From: Leptolyngbya sp. KIOST-1
GTDB lineage: Bacteria; Cyanobacteriota; Cyanobacteriia; Phormidesmidales; Phormidesmidaceae
Assembly: GCF_000763385.1 (NCBI RefSeq)
Contig: NZ_JQFA01000002.1
Coordinates: forward strand, 1,860,001 to 1,924,000
Direction: 5' to 3'
DNA: 64,000 bases
Shown here: positions 55,062 through 63,892 of the stretch, piece by piece
Layout of the letters: the number at the start of each line of letters is the position of its first letter
Numbering within the stretch: position 1 is the first letter of the stretch
The notes under the pieces: generated by a model
Databases searched by the model: none
What the model was told of the DNA's origin: nothing
The model's input: only the letters and a program-made list of their open reading frames with translations
Program-made: the position numbers and the translations under genes

Positions 55062-56120
55062 CTACAGCAAGTGCTGAAACCGGTCTTCAGCGCCCAGTTG
55101 CTTGACGGCGGCTTTGATGTCCTGGGTGCGGTCTTTGCGTACGATCAGAGTGGCGTTGCCGTCGCGCACAATCACCACGTCCTCCAGGCCAATGGTGACC
55201 ACAACTTCGTCGGGATCGGCTGAGTAAACGATGCTGCCAGCGGTGTCGAGGGCCACGTGGGTGGCCAGGTCTACGTTTTGATCGCCGGGCTGCTTCAGCA
55301 GGCGCTCGACGGCGTTCCAGTCGCCCAGATCATCCCAGCCAAACGTGACGGGCATCACCTGGGCGCGATCGGTGTGCTCCATGACGGCGTAGTCAATGCT
55401 GAGCTTGTCTAGCTCTGGGTAGGCCTCTACCCCTCTGGCGATCAGCGCCTGCATCAGGTCGGGGGCGTGGGTTTTGAGTTCGTCGATCATGACCCCAGCC
55501 GGGAAGATGAACATGCCGCTGTTCCAGCTGAAGCGGCCGCTGTCAATGAAGGTTTGGGCGGTGGGGGCGTCGGGTTTTTCGGTAAAGCGGCTGACGGTGT
55601 AGGCGCTGAGGGAGCCGTAGATGCCGGTGGCCTGTCCCTGCTCGATGTAGCCGTAGCCCGTAGCCGGGTAGGAGGGGGCAATGCCCAGGGTGGCGATCGC
55701 CCCGGTGCCAGCCAGCCCTGCCGCTGCCTGTAGGGTCTGGCAAAAAGCATCCTCATCGGCGATCCAGTGGTCCGCCGGGAAGAACCCCACCAGAGCGTCG
55801 TCGCCGTAGCGCTGGGCCACCTCCAGGGTGCCCCAGGCCACCGCTGGAGCGGTATCGCGCCCCACTGGCTCCACCAGCAGGTTGGCCTCGGGTAGCTGGG
55901 GCAGTTGCTCCCGCACCCGGTCGGCCAGGTGAGCAGCGGTAATTACCCACATATTTTCCCAGCCCTCGGCCAGGGGCAGCAGGCGGTCGGCGGTGGCCTG
56001 CAGCAGGCTGCGATCGCCGCCGTCCAGGCACAAAAACTGCTTGGGCCGAGCCAGGCGGCTGACCGGCCAAAACCGTTCGCCTTTGCCCCCCGCCAAAATA
56101 ATCGGAATCAGTGCAGCCAT
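55062..56120 (-). CDS. manC: Mannose-1-phosphate guanylyltransferase
   Basis: The enzyme makes GDP-mannose from mannose-1-phosphate and GTP for polysaccharide synthesis. The nucleotide-binding loop LAGGKGERFWPVSRLARPKQ is at the N-terminus; VEPVGRDTAPAVAWG, FFPADHWI and RFTEKPDAP follow. Length 352 means the C-terminal isomerase domain of bifunctional ManC (AlgA) proteins is absent, so phosphomannose isomerase must be a separate protein. The gene is divergent from the LCP gene. Confidence 0.93.
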   Translation of the reverse strand: MAALIPIILAGGKGERFWPVSRLARPKQFLCLDGGDRSLLQATADRLLPLAEGWENMWVITAAHLADRVREQLPQLPEANLLVEPVGRDTAPAVAWGTLEVAQRYGDDALVGFFPADHWIADEDAFCQTLQAAAGLAGTGAIATLGIAPSYPATGYGYIEQGQATGIYGSLSAYTVSRFTEKPDAPTAQTFIDSGRFSWNSGMFIFPAGVMIDELKTHAPDLMQALIARGVEAYPELDKLSIDYAVMEHTDRAQVMPVTFGWDDLGDWNAVERLLKQPGDQNVDLATHVALDTAGSIVYSADPDEVVVTIGLEDVVIVRDGNATLIVRKDRTQDIKAAVKQLGAEDRFQHLL

Positions 56121-56521
56121 AGTAGTTCTGTCTCTAGTATTAGACGCAAGCTAAAGCGTTATAGCGGTGCTGTGGGTTTCGGCCCAACGGGGATTACCCA
56201 AGTTGGGTTTAGGGGCCCGGGCCACCATTTCCGAGCTGGGCTACGGGATGCCGGTTAGTCATCTATATAGCCACATTTATAAGTGGCTCAATCCTATCCC
56301 CTAGGGGGAGAATTCAGGGCAAAATTCGCTTAATATTGATTAACACATCAACCTGCTGCGAAGATTTAGCCCGGGTTCAGGATTGGAACCTGGGCTGCCA
56401 TGGCACGGGTTAATCTGGTCCTGATTCGCCTGGTTAGCCTAAAACCCGCGCTGAGGCTACAGAGACGCATCGTAACAGGGGCTATGGTGGTAGGGCGTCG
56501 CAGCAGGTTAAGTAGGTATCC
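56121..56521. other. Intergenic region between manC and the LCP gene
   Basis: About 400 bases between divergent genes. No gene is supported. The AT-richer part around 56300-56350 (CGCTTAATATTGATTAAC) may hold promoters. An antisense frame covering the LCP gene here is a shadow. Confidence 0.35.
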
Positions 56522-57967
56522 ATGACAACTCCTTTGCAGAACGTCGAGTCTAAACCAGATACTTCCGCCCCTCCGGATCCCTCCGATAGCCTTGAACAGG
56601 CCGATGAGCTGAATATTCCTACTTCCTCGGAGGGCGCTGCGGCCGATTCTGCCCCTCAGCCCAAAGCGGCCCGGCGTCTGCTCAACTCGCTGCTGTGGAG
56701 CGGTCTGTTTGTCGGTACGGCGGCGGTCTCGGCGGTGGTGGGAGCGGCGATCGCCCTCTCTGTGCCCCTGCCCGGTTTTTTGGGCGGTGAAACCAACCGC
56801 GCCGCCAGCCTCGGCGACCTCTGGCAGGCGGGTTTTCGCTACCAGGTAACGCGGCCGGTCAATATTTTGGTCATGGGCATCGATGACGTCCCGGACGCCC
56901 AGCCTACAACCGACGAGGTGTTTGCGGGCCGCACCGACACGCTGCTGCTGGTGCGGGTCGATGCCGATGCCGGCACCCTCAATGTGATGTCCATTCCCCG
57001 CGATACCCGCGTGGAGATACCGGGCTTTGGCATGGATAAGATCAACCAGGCCAACGTGCTGGGAGGGGCCGAACTGGTCGCCCAGACCCTGAACTATAAT
57101 CTGGGTGCCATTCAGGTCGATCGCTACGTGCGCATCAACACCACCGCCTTTCGGGAGATGGTCGATCTGGTTGGGGGAATCGAGATCAATGTGCCCAGCC
57201 GCATGGAATACACCGATCGCACCCAGGGCCTTTATATCGATCTTCACCCCGGCTGGCAGACGCTGAATGGCGACCAGGCCGAGCAGTTTGCCCGCTACCG
57301 CCAGGACAGCGGCGATATTGGCCGGGTGCAGCGTCAGCAAATGCTGCTCAGGGCGCTGCGCGAGCGGTTGACCAACCCCACCGTGATTCCCAAACTGCCC
57401 CAGGCCATTCGCGTGCTACAGCGCTACGTTGACACCAACCTGACCCTGGAAGAAATGCTGGCAATTGCCAACTTTGGGCTCGAAATTGAGGCTGAACAGC
57501 TCCAGATGGTGATGCTGCCCGGTCGCTTCAGCACCCCGGCCGAATTTATCGCCAGCTACTGGCTGCCCAACTGGGAGGCATCGGCCACGGTGATGCAGAA
57601 TTTCTTCAACGCGACCGACGTGGCAACCTATGCTGACCACTCCCAGGGGCGCTACGTGGCCGAACTGGCGATCGCAGTTCAAAATGCCTCGGGCCAGCCC
57701 CAGCAGGCGGCCGCCATGGCGCGCTACCTGCGCGAGAACGGGTTTAGCAAGGTTTACGTGATTGACGACTGGCCCAGCACCGTAGCCCGCACCGAAGTGG
57801 TGGCCCAGCGCGGCGATGTCGATAGCGCCCGAGTGGTGCGATCGCTGCTGGGTACCGGGCGATCGCTGTCAGAGTCAACCGGCGACCTCGCTTCTGATAT
57901 CACCATTCGGGTAGGCCAGGACTGGGTTGAGCGCACCAGCCAATCCCTCGATGCCACCCCTCAGTAA
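56522..57967 (+). CDS. LytR-CpsA-Psr (LCP) family protein
   Basis: The 481-residue protein transfers lipid-linked polymers onto the cell envelope in related bacteria. A 50-residue acidic, Pro/Ser-rich cytosolic N-terminus precedes a membrane helix (about 56-78). The LCP domain follows (about 110-300) with RPVNILVMGIDDV, GRTDTLLLVRVD, SIPRDTRVEIPGFGMDKINQA and the Arg-rich YRQDSGDIGRVQRQQMLLRA. A C-terminal LytR_C domain (about 375-470) is present. Polysaccharide attachment fits the adjacent GDP-mannose gene. Confidence 0.92.
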   Translation: MTTPLQNVESKPDTSAPPDPSDSLEQADELNIPTSSEGAAADSAPQPKAARRLLNSLLWSGLFVGTAAVSAVVGAAIALSVPLPGFLGGETNRAASLGDLWQAGFRYQVTRPVNILVMGIDDVPDAQPTTDEVFAGRTDTLLLVRVDADAGTLNVMSIPRDTRVEIPGFGMDKINQANVLGGAELVAQTLNYNLGAIQVDRYVRINTTAFREMVDLVGGIEINVPSRMEYTDRTQGLYIDLHPGWQTLNGDQAEQFARYRQDSGDIGRVQRQQMLLRALRERLTNPTVIPKLPQAIRVLQRYVDTNLTLEEMLAIANFGLEIEAEQLQMVMLPGRFSTPAEFIASYWLPNWEASATVMQNFFNATDVATYADHSQGRYVAELAIAVQNASGQPQQAAAMARYLRENGFSKVYVIDDWPSTVARTEVVAQRGDVDSARVVRSLLGTGRSLSESTGDLASDITIRVGQDWVERTSQSLDATPQ

Positions 57968-58576
57968 GTCTATGGTCGGGCCCCGGTGCCCCGGCGCCAT
58001 AGCCATCGCTCCATAGCAAGTCCCTATCCACCCCGCGTTTAAAGCGGCCTGACCTGCGATCGTCACCGCAGGCCGCCTAGTACTCTGCGGCGTAAGTTGG
58101 TCAACCATTCCTGGCACCCGGCACCCACCACCAACAGCAAGGGTTGTTGTATTTCTGCCCGCCAATACCAGGGATCGCGCCTATCAGTTTCCACCCCGGC
58201 ATGGACTGGGTAAATATTGGCATTACAGGGACTGAGGGCGAGTATAAGCTCGGTCAGGTCCATGAACGTAGGCCCAGACCATGATGTCAAAGAAACCTGC
58301 CAAACTTCCTAAATTTTGCCCTAGCGGCCCAATTTTTTCCCCAGAAAACAAATATTTGAACACGATTAATTGCTTGTGTAGTTTTGTAACTAGCCTGATC
58401 GAGACGTTTACAAATGCTGAGTTTTGTTTGCCAGTTTGCGGTGGTGAGGCCGTTCTACAGCCGTTTAGCAGCTAAGTCAGAGCCTTGCGAATAAAGGTTA
58501 AATGATTCAGGAGACCAGCATCGATTCATAGGCTGGAGTCTAGGATGATGATGACATTTAAAAAATCAGGCGTCAC
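57968..58576. other. Intergenic region with repeat and hairpin
   Basis: The 609 bases hold an inverted repeat GCGGCCTG/CAGGCCGC (58043-58050 and 58069-58076) that may terminate the LCP transcript, and the CTAG-family-2 repeat (58077-58170). The rest, up to the next gene, is AT-rich with no gene that I support. Confidence 0.4.
58077..58170. repeat. CTAG-bounded dispersed repeat, second family, copy 2
   Basis: It starts CTAGTACTCTGCGGCGTAAG and ends CTGCCCGCCAATACCA, with the central CAGCAAGGGTTGTTGTATTT. It matches the copy at 11211-11326 at both ends and is 22 bases shorter in the middle, where the copies differ in CACC-type tandem units. Confidence 0.7.
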
Positions 58577-58948
58577 ATGGACTCTATCCAAACTCAGGTC
58601 GTTCTTCTGACGAATAAAATTGACGCACTGCATCAAATGATTGATCAGGTCAACGATCAGGTGTCTGCACTAATTGCGACCCAGAGCTGTGGGATTACAC
58701 CCGAAGATGTCGGGGCCAGTCAATTTGCCTACGGCAAGGCTTCCCGACAAAGCCTTGGCCTGCTCGACAGCGTTTGTGAACACAAAGACATTCTGCTGGA
58801 CAGCAGCTATTTGGATCTGGATCGCCAGAATACCGAAACCACCTTCTCCCCAGACGTTCAAATTCAGCGGCTGACCGCCCAGCTGACGGCGGCCTACAAC
58901 CGAATTGCGGCACTCGAAGAACAGCTTCTGGCCTCTCGGGTGCATTGA
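58577..58948 (+). CDS. Small coiled-coil protein, 123 aa
   Basis: The protein has a short N-terminal coiled coil (about 1-35, QTQVVLLTNKIDALHQMIDQ) and a second (about 95-119, LTAQLTAAYNRIAALEEQLL) around a polar middle. There is no membrane or signal segment. I do not recognise the family. It lies alone, convergent with the DUF4346 gene, which ends ten bases away. Confidence 0.6.
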   Translation: MDSIQTQVVLLTNKIDALHQMIDQVNDQVSALIATQSCGITPEDVGASQFAYGKASRQSLGLLDSVCEHKDILLDSSYLDLDRQNTETTFSPDVQIQRLTAQLTAAYNRIAALEEQLLASRVH

Positions 58949-58957
58949 GGGCTTAAT

Positions 58958-59380
58958 TCAGTCCTGAACGTAGGATGCGCCTGCTGACAGGGCCGCTTCG
59001 GCGCGCATAAACTCTCGCCCCAGGTAGGCCGCATGGTCTAGATAGGTGATGGGGCAGGGGTTGGCGGGATCTTCAAAAATTGCAATACAGAGTTCTTTGG
59101 CGGTGCGACCGCTGTAGATGTGGGTGGGGACGCGCTCTACCTTACCGCGAACGGGCAACGGCTTGCCGGTGGCTGGGTCGCAGGCCAACCCTTTGTCGTT
59201 GATGATATTGGCAAAGTGCTTAGCGCAAATCAGCCCCTGCTCAACATCCAGATAGATTAAAAAATAGCCACCGGGATCGAGCTCGATGTAGCGTTTGGAG
59301 AGCTGGTCATCAAGGGCCTGGCGCTGGGCTTTATCAATCGGTTGGGTGCCAGTGGGCTGGGCGCTGGAGGGCAGAGTCAT
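58958..59380 (-). CDS. DUF4346-domain protein
   Basis: The 140-residue product carries the DUF4346 pattern typical of cyanobacteria: RYIELDPGGYFLIYLDVEQG, LICAKHFANIINDKGLACDP, GKVERVPTHIYSGRTAKELC and DHAAYLGREFMRAE. The function is unknown. In some relatives this domain is associated with tetrahydromethanopterin/corrinoid-like methyltransferase proteins, but nothing here supports a specific role. Start is the ATG with the Ser/Thr-rich N-terminus. Confidence 0.85.
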   Translation of the reverse strand: MTLPSSAQPTGTQPIDKAQRQALDDQLSKRYIELDPGGYFLIYLDVEQGLICAKHFANIINDKGLACDPATGKPLPVRGKVERVPTHIYSGRTAKELCIAIFEDPANPCPITYLDHAAYLGREFMRAEAALSAGASYVQD

Positions 59381-59504
59381 TGCAGGGGGCGCGCCGCGAT
59401 CGCGGCCTGTACAGGGTCAAGCCTATCTATGGTAGCGTGTGCCGCTGCCTAGCTCACCACTCCCCCGGTGGGTCTGTGGCCCCAGTGCCGATGTTCCTGG
59501 AGAA

Positions 59505-61073
59505 TCACTCAGGTGCCAGGCTGTAGACGGCCTGAGGGAGGGCCTTGCCCTTGAGCGATCGCATCCCCAGCGCCGTGCAGGGGTAGTCGTAGAGCGCCAG
59601 GGCCCGGTAGGCGGCGGCATCCAGCAGAATCTGGTTCGGGGTGGCCTGCCCCATCAGGCGGGCGGCCGTATTTACCGGGTCGCCCAGCACATTAAATTCT
59701 CGCCGTCCCCTGGGTTCCCCAATTTCGGCGGCAAAGACCTGACCGTAGGTCAACCCCATGTGGCAGGTCACGGGCAGGGGCTCACCCCTGCGCAGGGGAG
59801 GCCGCAGCCGAGTGACCACCGCTCGAATGGCCAGCAGGGTCTCGGCCGCCCGCTGGGGGGCGTCAGTGTTGCCGTTGAGCACGCCAAAGTGCAGCAGCAA
59901 CTCAGAACCGGCGGAGTGATAGCTCACCTTCTGCAAAATGCCGCCCCGCCGTTCCACCGCGCCGTTGATCAGGGCAAAGGCAGTGGAAAAACAGCTCACA
60001 ATGCCGTCGGTATCTTCGGGGTGATTGGGATCCACGGCCTCGGGCAAACCGATCAGGTTGACAAAGGCGATCGCCGCGGTGGGAAAGGCGGGCGGAATCC
60101 GGCGGGCCGCAGCGGTATTGACCAGTAGCTGGAGAACGGCGCGGGGCAGGTAGCTGGCCAGGGGCTCCAGGGATTGCAGACTGGACTCAATTTCCCCCAA
60201 TAGACCCGGCACGCTGCGGTCCAACAGCACAGAGCTGGGCGGGCGGCGGCGGCTCAGGGTGAGGTCGTACTCCCCCAGGGTTTCAGCGCTCAGGTCGTCG
60301 ATGATCAGGCTGCCCCCGGCTGGGTTGGTTTCCAGGCGGAAGGGAGCCTTGGCCGGGGTCAGGCGATCGCAGCCCGTCTGGCTCAGGCAGACCCGCCCCA
60401 CGGCGCCAGCCCCTTCGGTACGCTTGGCCGCCAGCACCGTTGGGCCCAGCAGCACGTGGGCCCGGCGCAGGGGGGTGCCAATGTCGGCGGCAACAAACGG
60501 TCCTGGGTGAATACCCAGGCGCATCTGGAGCGATAGCGGCCCCTGGGCGGTCTCCAGCTGAGCAAAGGGGGCCATGGCCCGCTGCATACGCAGCCCCGCG
60601 CAGACCGCCTGAATCATTTCCGCACTACCATCTTCGGACTGGTAAGCCTCGTGGCGAAACTGGACCAGCATCGCATCACCAGTAAACTCCAGGAGGTTGC
60701 CGCCCGCCTTGCTGACCAGGTCCACCATCTGGGCGAAGTAGTCGTTGAGGATGACGAGCAGAGCTTCGGCCCCAGCCTGGCCCGCCGCTGCATTGGCGGC
60801 AAAAAGGGGAGTAAACCCGGCCAGATCGGTAAAGAGCAGACTGCCCCGGTGCCAGCGGTGGCGGATTTGGGGACCGCAGGGAGGCCGCTGGGCTACATCT
60901 CGCGGTACGTAGTCAATCAGCACGTGTTGCAGGGTCCGCAGGTGGTCAAACACCTGGCCCAGGGTCTGAGCCGAGGGATCAACCCAGAGGGCGGCGTAGA
61001 GGTCCGCCGGGGCCAGGTAGCGCAGGCGGTGCTCAATGGTTTCCAGTTCTGCCAGGTGCTTCGGTTCTGCCAT
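59505..61073 (-). CDS. Tandem-domain class III nucleotide cyclase-like protein
   Basis: Two cyclase homology domains lie in one 522-residue soluble chain. Domain 1 (about 75-250) keeps both metal-binding aspartates, D83 in LLFTDLAGF and D133 in LLEFTGDAML, but lacks the catalytic Asn (VLLGPTVLAAKR). Domain 2 (about 340-522) has lost both aspartates (FVNLIG and AGSEL) but keeps Asn468 and Arg472 in FNVLGDPVNTAAR. The two halves together could form one catalytic site, like the C1/C2 pair of mammalian adenylyl cyclases. ATP or GTP specificity cannot be told. Confidence 0.85.
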   Translation of the reverse strand: MAEPKHLAELETIEHRLRYLAPADLYAALWVDPSAQTLGQVFDHLRTLQHVLIDYVPRDVAQRPPCGPQIRHRWHRGSLLFTDLAGFTPLFAANAAAGQAGAEALLVILNDYFAQMVDLVSKAGGNLLEFTGDAMLVQFRHEAYQSEDGSAEMIQAVCAGLRMQRAMAPFAQLETAQGPLSLQMRLGIHPGPFVAADIGTPLRRAHVLLGPTVLAAKRTEGAGAVGRVCLSQTGCDRLTPAKAPFRLETNPAGGSLIIDDLSAETLGEYDLTLSRRRPPSSVLLDRSVPGLLGEIESSLQSLEPLASYLPRAVLQLLVNTAAARRIPPAFPTAAIAFVNLIGLPEAVDPNHPEDTDGIVSCFSTAFALINGAVERRGGILQKVSYHSAGSELLLHFGVLNGNTDAPQRAAETLLAIRAVVTRLRPPLRRGEPLPVTCHMGLTYGQVFAAEIGEPRGRREFNVLGDPVNTAARLMGQATPNQILLDAAAYRALALYDYPCTALGMRSLKGKALPQAVYSLAPE

Positions 61074-61180
61074 GCCCTTTTCCGTGATGGCTGTTTCCAG
61101 CGGCGGCTGCCCCAGCAGCAGTCTGCTGCTCTAGGGTTCCCACCTGCGGGGCCAGGGTTCTCCTAAGGCAGAATTGACAA

Positions 61181-62353
61181 CTAGGGCTGCTTGAGGGGCA
61201 GTTCGGCATTGATGGCGTCGATCTCCTGCTGCTCCAGGTCGTTGACCTCGGCGATGTAGCGGGTCAGCAGGGTGCCCAGGCGGGCGTTGTAGAACCGGTG
61301 CAGGCTGTAGTTGCCCAGGGCGGGAAAGCCGCGCCGTTTTTTGTGGCGACCTCCGGCCCCTGGGTCAAACATTGTGATGCCGTGGCCGATCGCCCATTCG
61401 ATTGGCGCGTAGTAGCAGGCGTTGAAGTGCAGGTTGTTGAAATCCAGGCTGGAGCCCCAGTAGCGGCCGTAGAGGCGATCGCCCTTGGTGAGGCAAAAGG
61501 ACATGCCGACCGGGTCATTGTCGTCGTCACCGTAGGCAGCGAAGAATACCATGCGATGGCGGTAGTCGTGGTGCAGCAGCGTAAAGAATTTGCGGCTCAG
61601 GTACTTGCTGCCCCACCAGCCAAACTTGTCGCAGGTGTCGGCGTAGAAGTCGTACATTTGGTGGCACAGGGCTTTGCTGATGGCGTCCCCCGCGATCGCC
61701 TCCAGGCGCAGCCCCGCCGTCTCCATCGACTTGCGCTCGCGCTTGATATTGCGCCGCTGGTTGGCGTTGAACATGCTCAGATAGTCGTCAAAGGTTTGAA
61801 ATCCCTGGTTCTGCCACACATAGCTGTGGTGTAGCCATTCGGAAAACCCCAGCTGGGCCATAGTGGTCCGCCACTGGGGGTCCACGTAGAGAAAGTGGCA
61901 GCCGGAGATGCCGTTGCGATCGCAGAAGTCGTCAATCACCTCCACCATGGCTCGGCTAATCACCACCTCATCAGCGTCGGGTGAGATCAAAAATCGGTAG
62001 CCCTCCGCCGGGGTAAAGGGCGACATACCCAGCAGCTTGGGGTAGTACTCCACCCCCAGCCGCTCCGCCAGATCGGCCCACTGGTGGTCGAACACAAACT
62101 CGCCCCGGCTGTGGCCCTTCAGGTACATGGGCGCGGCCCCCACCAGGGTTTTGCCCTGCCAGAGGGCGAGGTGACAGGGCAGCCAGCCGGAATTGGCCCC
62201 CACGCTGTGCGATCGCTCCATGTTGTGCAGCCAGCTCCACTCCAAAAACGGCGTGGCCAGGGGCAGCGCCAGCTCGTTCCACACCGCTTCGGGTACCTCG
62301 TCAATGGAACGCAGCCAGGTAGCGGTGAGCGACGGCACAGCGGGGTAGCCCAT
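61181..62353 (-). CDS. GNAT-superfamily (FemAB-like) acyltransferase
   Basis: The 390-residue protein resembles the PF04339/peptidogalycan-biosynthesis group: FLEWSWLHNMERSHSVGANS, LPCHLALWQGKTLVGAAPMY, FVFDHQWADLAERLG, YVWQNQGFQTFDDYLSMFNA, RRNIKRERKSM and the C-terminal GGRHKKRRGFPALGNYSLHR. Double GNAT domains are typical. The function is uncertain but such proteins use acyl or aminoacyl donors in the cytosol. It neighbours the cyclase-like gene on the same strand. Confidence 0.85.
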   Translation of the reverse strand: MGYPAVPSLTATWLRSIDEVPEAVWNELALPLATPFLEWSWLHNMERSHSVGANSGWLPCHLALWQGKTLVGAAPMYLKGHSRGEFVFDHQWADLAERLGVEYYPKLLGMSPFTPAEGYRFLISPDADEVVISRAMVEVIDDFCDRNGISGCHFLYVDPQWRTTMAQLGFSEWLHHSYVWQNQGFQTFDDYLSMFNANQRRNIKRERKSMETAGLRLEAIAGDAISKALCHQMYDFYADTCDKFGWWGSKYLSRKFFTLLHHDYRHRMVFFAAYGDDDNDPVGMSFCLTKGDRLYGRYWGSSLDFNNLHFNACYYAPIEWAIGHGITMFDPGAGGRHKKRRGFPALGNYSLHRFYNARLGTLLTRYIAEVNDLEQQEIDAINAELPLKQP

Positions 62354-62411
62354 GGGTGATTAGCCGGTAGGGGACGGTTGGTTATTCTCCAGGGTAAAGG
62401 AATTTGTAGGT

Positions 62412-63119
62412 CTATGCAGAGGACTGCACCCGGTAGTGCAAAAACACCTCGTCGCCTACGGTTCGGTTGGATAGCAGCGTCAGGCGGGGAGCCACATCGG
62501 CCAGAAAACCGTCCCCCTCCACCAGCGTAGGCGCCATCGTGCCGCCCAAAATTAATGGACAGACCGTGATCTTGATTTCGTGGACACAGCCGCAGCGCAG
62601 CATCTCTGCGGCCAGCCCACCGCCGCCCAACAGCGCCAGGGTGTGGATGCCCCGCCGCTTGAACTGAGCGAGGATCCAGCCCCAGTCCCAGGGCTGGGTT
62701 CTGTCGGGGGGCACTGTCCAGACCTGCTCAAACTGTTCGGCCCCCCAACCCTCGGCCCCCGCCGCGGTTGTCACCAGCCCCCTGGGCACCGGTTGCCGAA
62801 AGTAGCGCAGATCGGGGTCCAGATTGCCCGAGGGTGACCAGACGATTTGAAGCGGCTGATCGGGCTGCCCCCGCTGTCGCCGCTGGGTCAGGAGGTCGGC
62901 GGTGCGGACGCTGAGTGTGGTGCCGTAGGCCCGCAGGGTGCCGCCGCCAAACAGCACGCCGTCCGCCGCCGCCACCTGGGCCTCCAGGTGGTCCAGGTCG
63001 GCCGCGGACGAGAACCGCGCCGCCCCCCGCTGCCGATCGGCAATCTTGCCGTCCAGGCTCATGGCCAGTACCAGCGTGGTGTGGGGGATAGCGGGGCCAG
63101 GCTGGGGGACGATCGCCAA
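62412..63119 (-). CDS. RibD C-terminal/dihydrofolate reductase-family protein
   Basis: The 235-residue protein has the reductase fold of the RibD C-terminal domain: TTLVLAMSLDGKIADRQRGA, the NADPH site VLFGGGTLRAYGTTLSV, LALLGGGGLAAEMLRCGCVH and EIKITVCPLILGGTMAPTLV. There is no deaminase domain, so it is a stand-alone reductase, perhaps for riboflavin precursor or another NADPH-dependent step. The start at MAIVPQ gives a full-length fold. Confidence 0.88.
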   Translation of the reverse strand: MAIVPQPGPAIPHTTLVLAMSLDGKIADRQRGAARFSSAADLDHLEAQVAAADGVLFGGGTLRAYGTTLSVRTADLLTQRRQRGQPDQPLQIVWSPSGNLDPDLRYFRQPVPRGLVTTAAGAEGWGAEQFEQVWTVPPDRTQPWDWGWILAQFKRRGIHTLALLGGGGLAAEMLRCGCVHEIKITVCPLILGGTMAPTLVEGDGFLADVAPRLTLLSNRTVGDEVFLHYRVQSSA

Positions 63120-63143
63120 GTCTTTCGAGCCTAAATGCCGCCT

Positions 63144-63701
63144 CTAGTTTACCGAGGGCTGGCCGTCGCCGAGATCCCAGCTGCGGTGGCAAACCCAGCC
63201 CCGGTTGGGCGATCGCTGGTAAAATCGCATTTCCCACTGGGTTGGGGTCTGGCAGTCAATGGCGGCGGTTGCCTGGGCAACCACAGCATCAACTTGCTTG
63301 TGGTCAAGGCCACAGGCCAGGGGTAAGCCCAGGTCCTCCTGGATGCGAAGGGGCATTTTGCGGGTGGGCGACTTCACCGTACAGGCGAAGTTAACCATGA
63401 CCTGCTTCAGCCAGGGGGCGGTAATCGCCACACTACAACCGTCTGGTTTCGTGACCACGCCATCTAGGGTAACCACAGGGGAAGGGCGGGATTTTAGCCC
63501 CCGATTGAAGGCGCGATCGAGACTTTGGGTGTAGACGGGGGCGGCGCTGCCCTGTTCTTCAAAGTCTTCAATCAACGTAAAGCCGGGAACGGATCCTTTA
63601 GTGCTATTGGCTGCTTGATCCTCGCCATTCTGGGTTAGAAACTGATTAATCTGCTCGGCCAGGGAACCAGTCGGGCAGATAGCAATCGCGAACTTTGTCA
63701 T
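63144..63701 (-). CDS. Uncharacterised cyanobacterial protein, 185 aa
   Basis: The protein opens with a beta strand and helix (KFAIAICPTGSLAEQINQFL) and has a conserved-looking middle (YTQSLDRAFNRGLKSRPSPV and KPDGCSVAITAPWLKQVMVN). It ends with VCHRSWDLGDGQPSVN. No named family or catalytic motif is recognised, and there is no membrane segment. It is upstream of the RibD-like gene on the same strand with a 24-base gap, so the two may share a transcript. Confidence 0.55.
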   Translation of the reverse strand: MTKFAIAICPTGSLAEQINQFLTQNGEDQAANSTKGSVPGFTLIEDFEEQGSAAPVYTQSLDRAFNRGLKSRPSPVVTLDGVVTKPDGCSVAITAPWLKQVMVNFACTVKSPTRKMPLRIQEDLGLPLACGLDHKQVDAVVAQATAAIDCQTPTQWEMRFYQRSPNRGWVCHRSWDLGDGQPSVN

Positions 63702-63892
63702 GGTATTCCCAGAGAAACAACGAGCTGGGAAGTACGGTAGTGAGCCTGCTCTAGCTGCTCAGCGGAGGCAGACACTAGGGGTAGAGGCAGGACAACGACT
63801 ATACCTCTACATAGCAGCTTAGGCCATGATGGGCGAGATCCTGTTAATGGATCGTTATTGTTTACTTAAATGTTGGTCGTGGGTGGCTCGGC

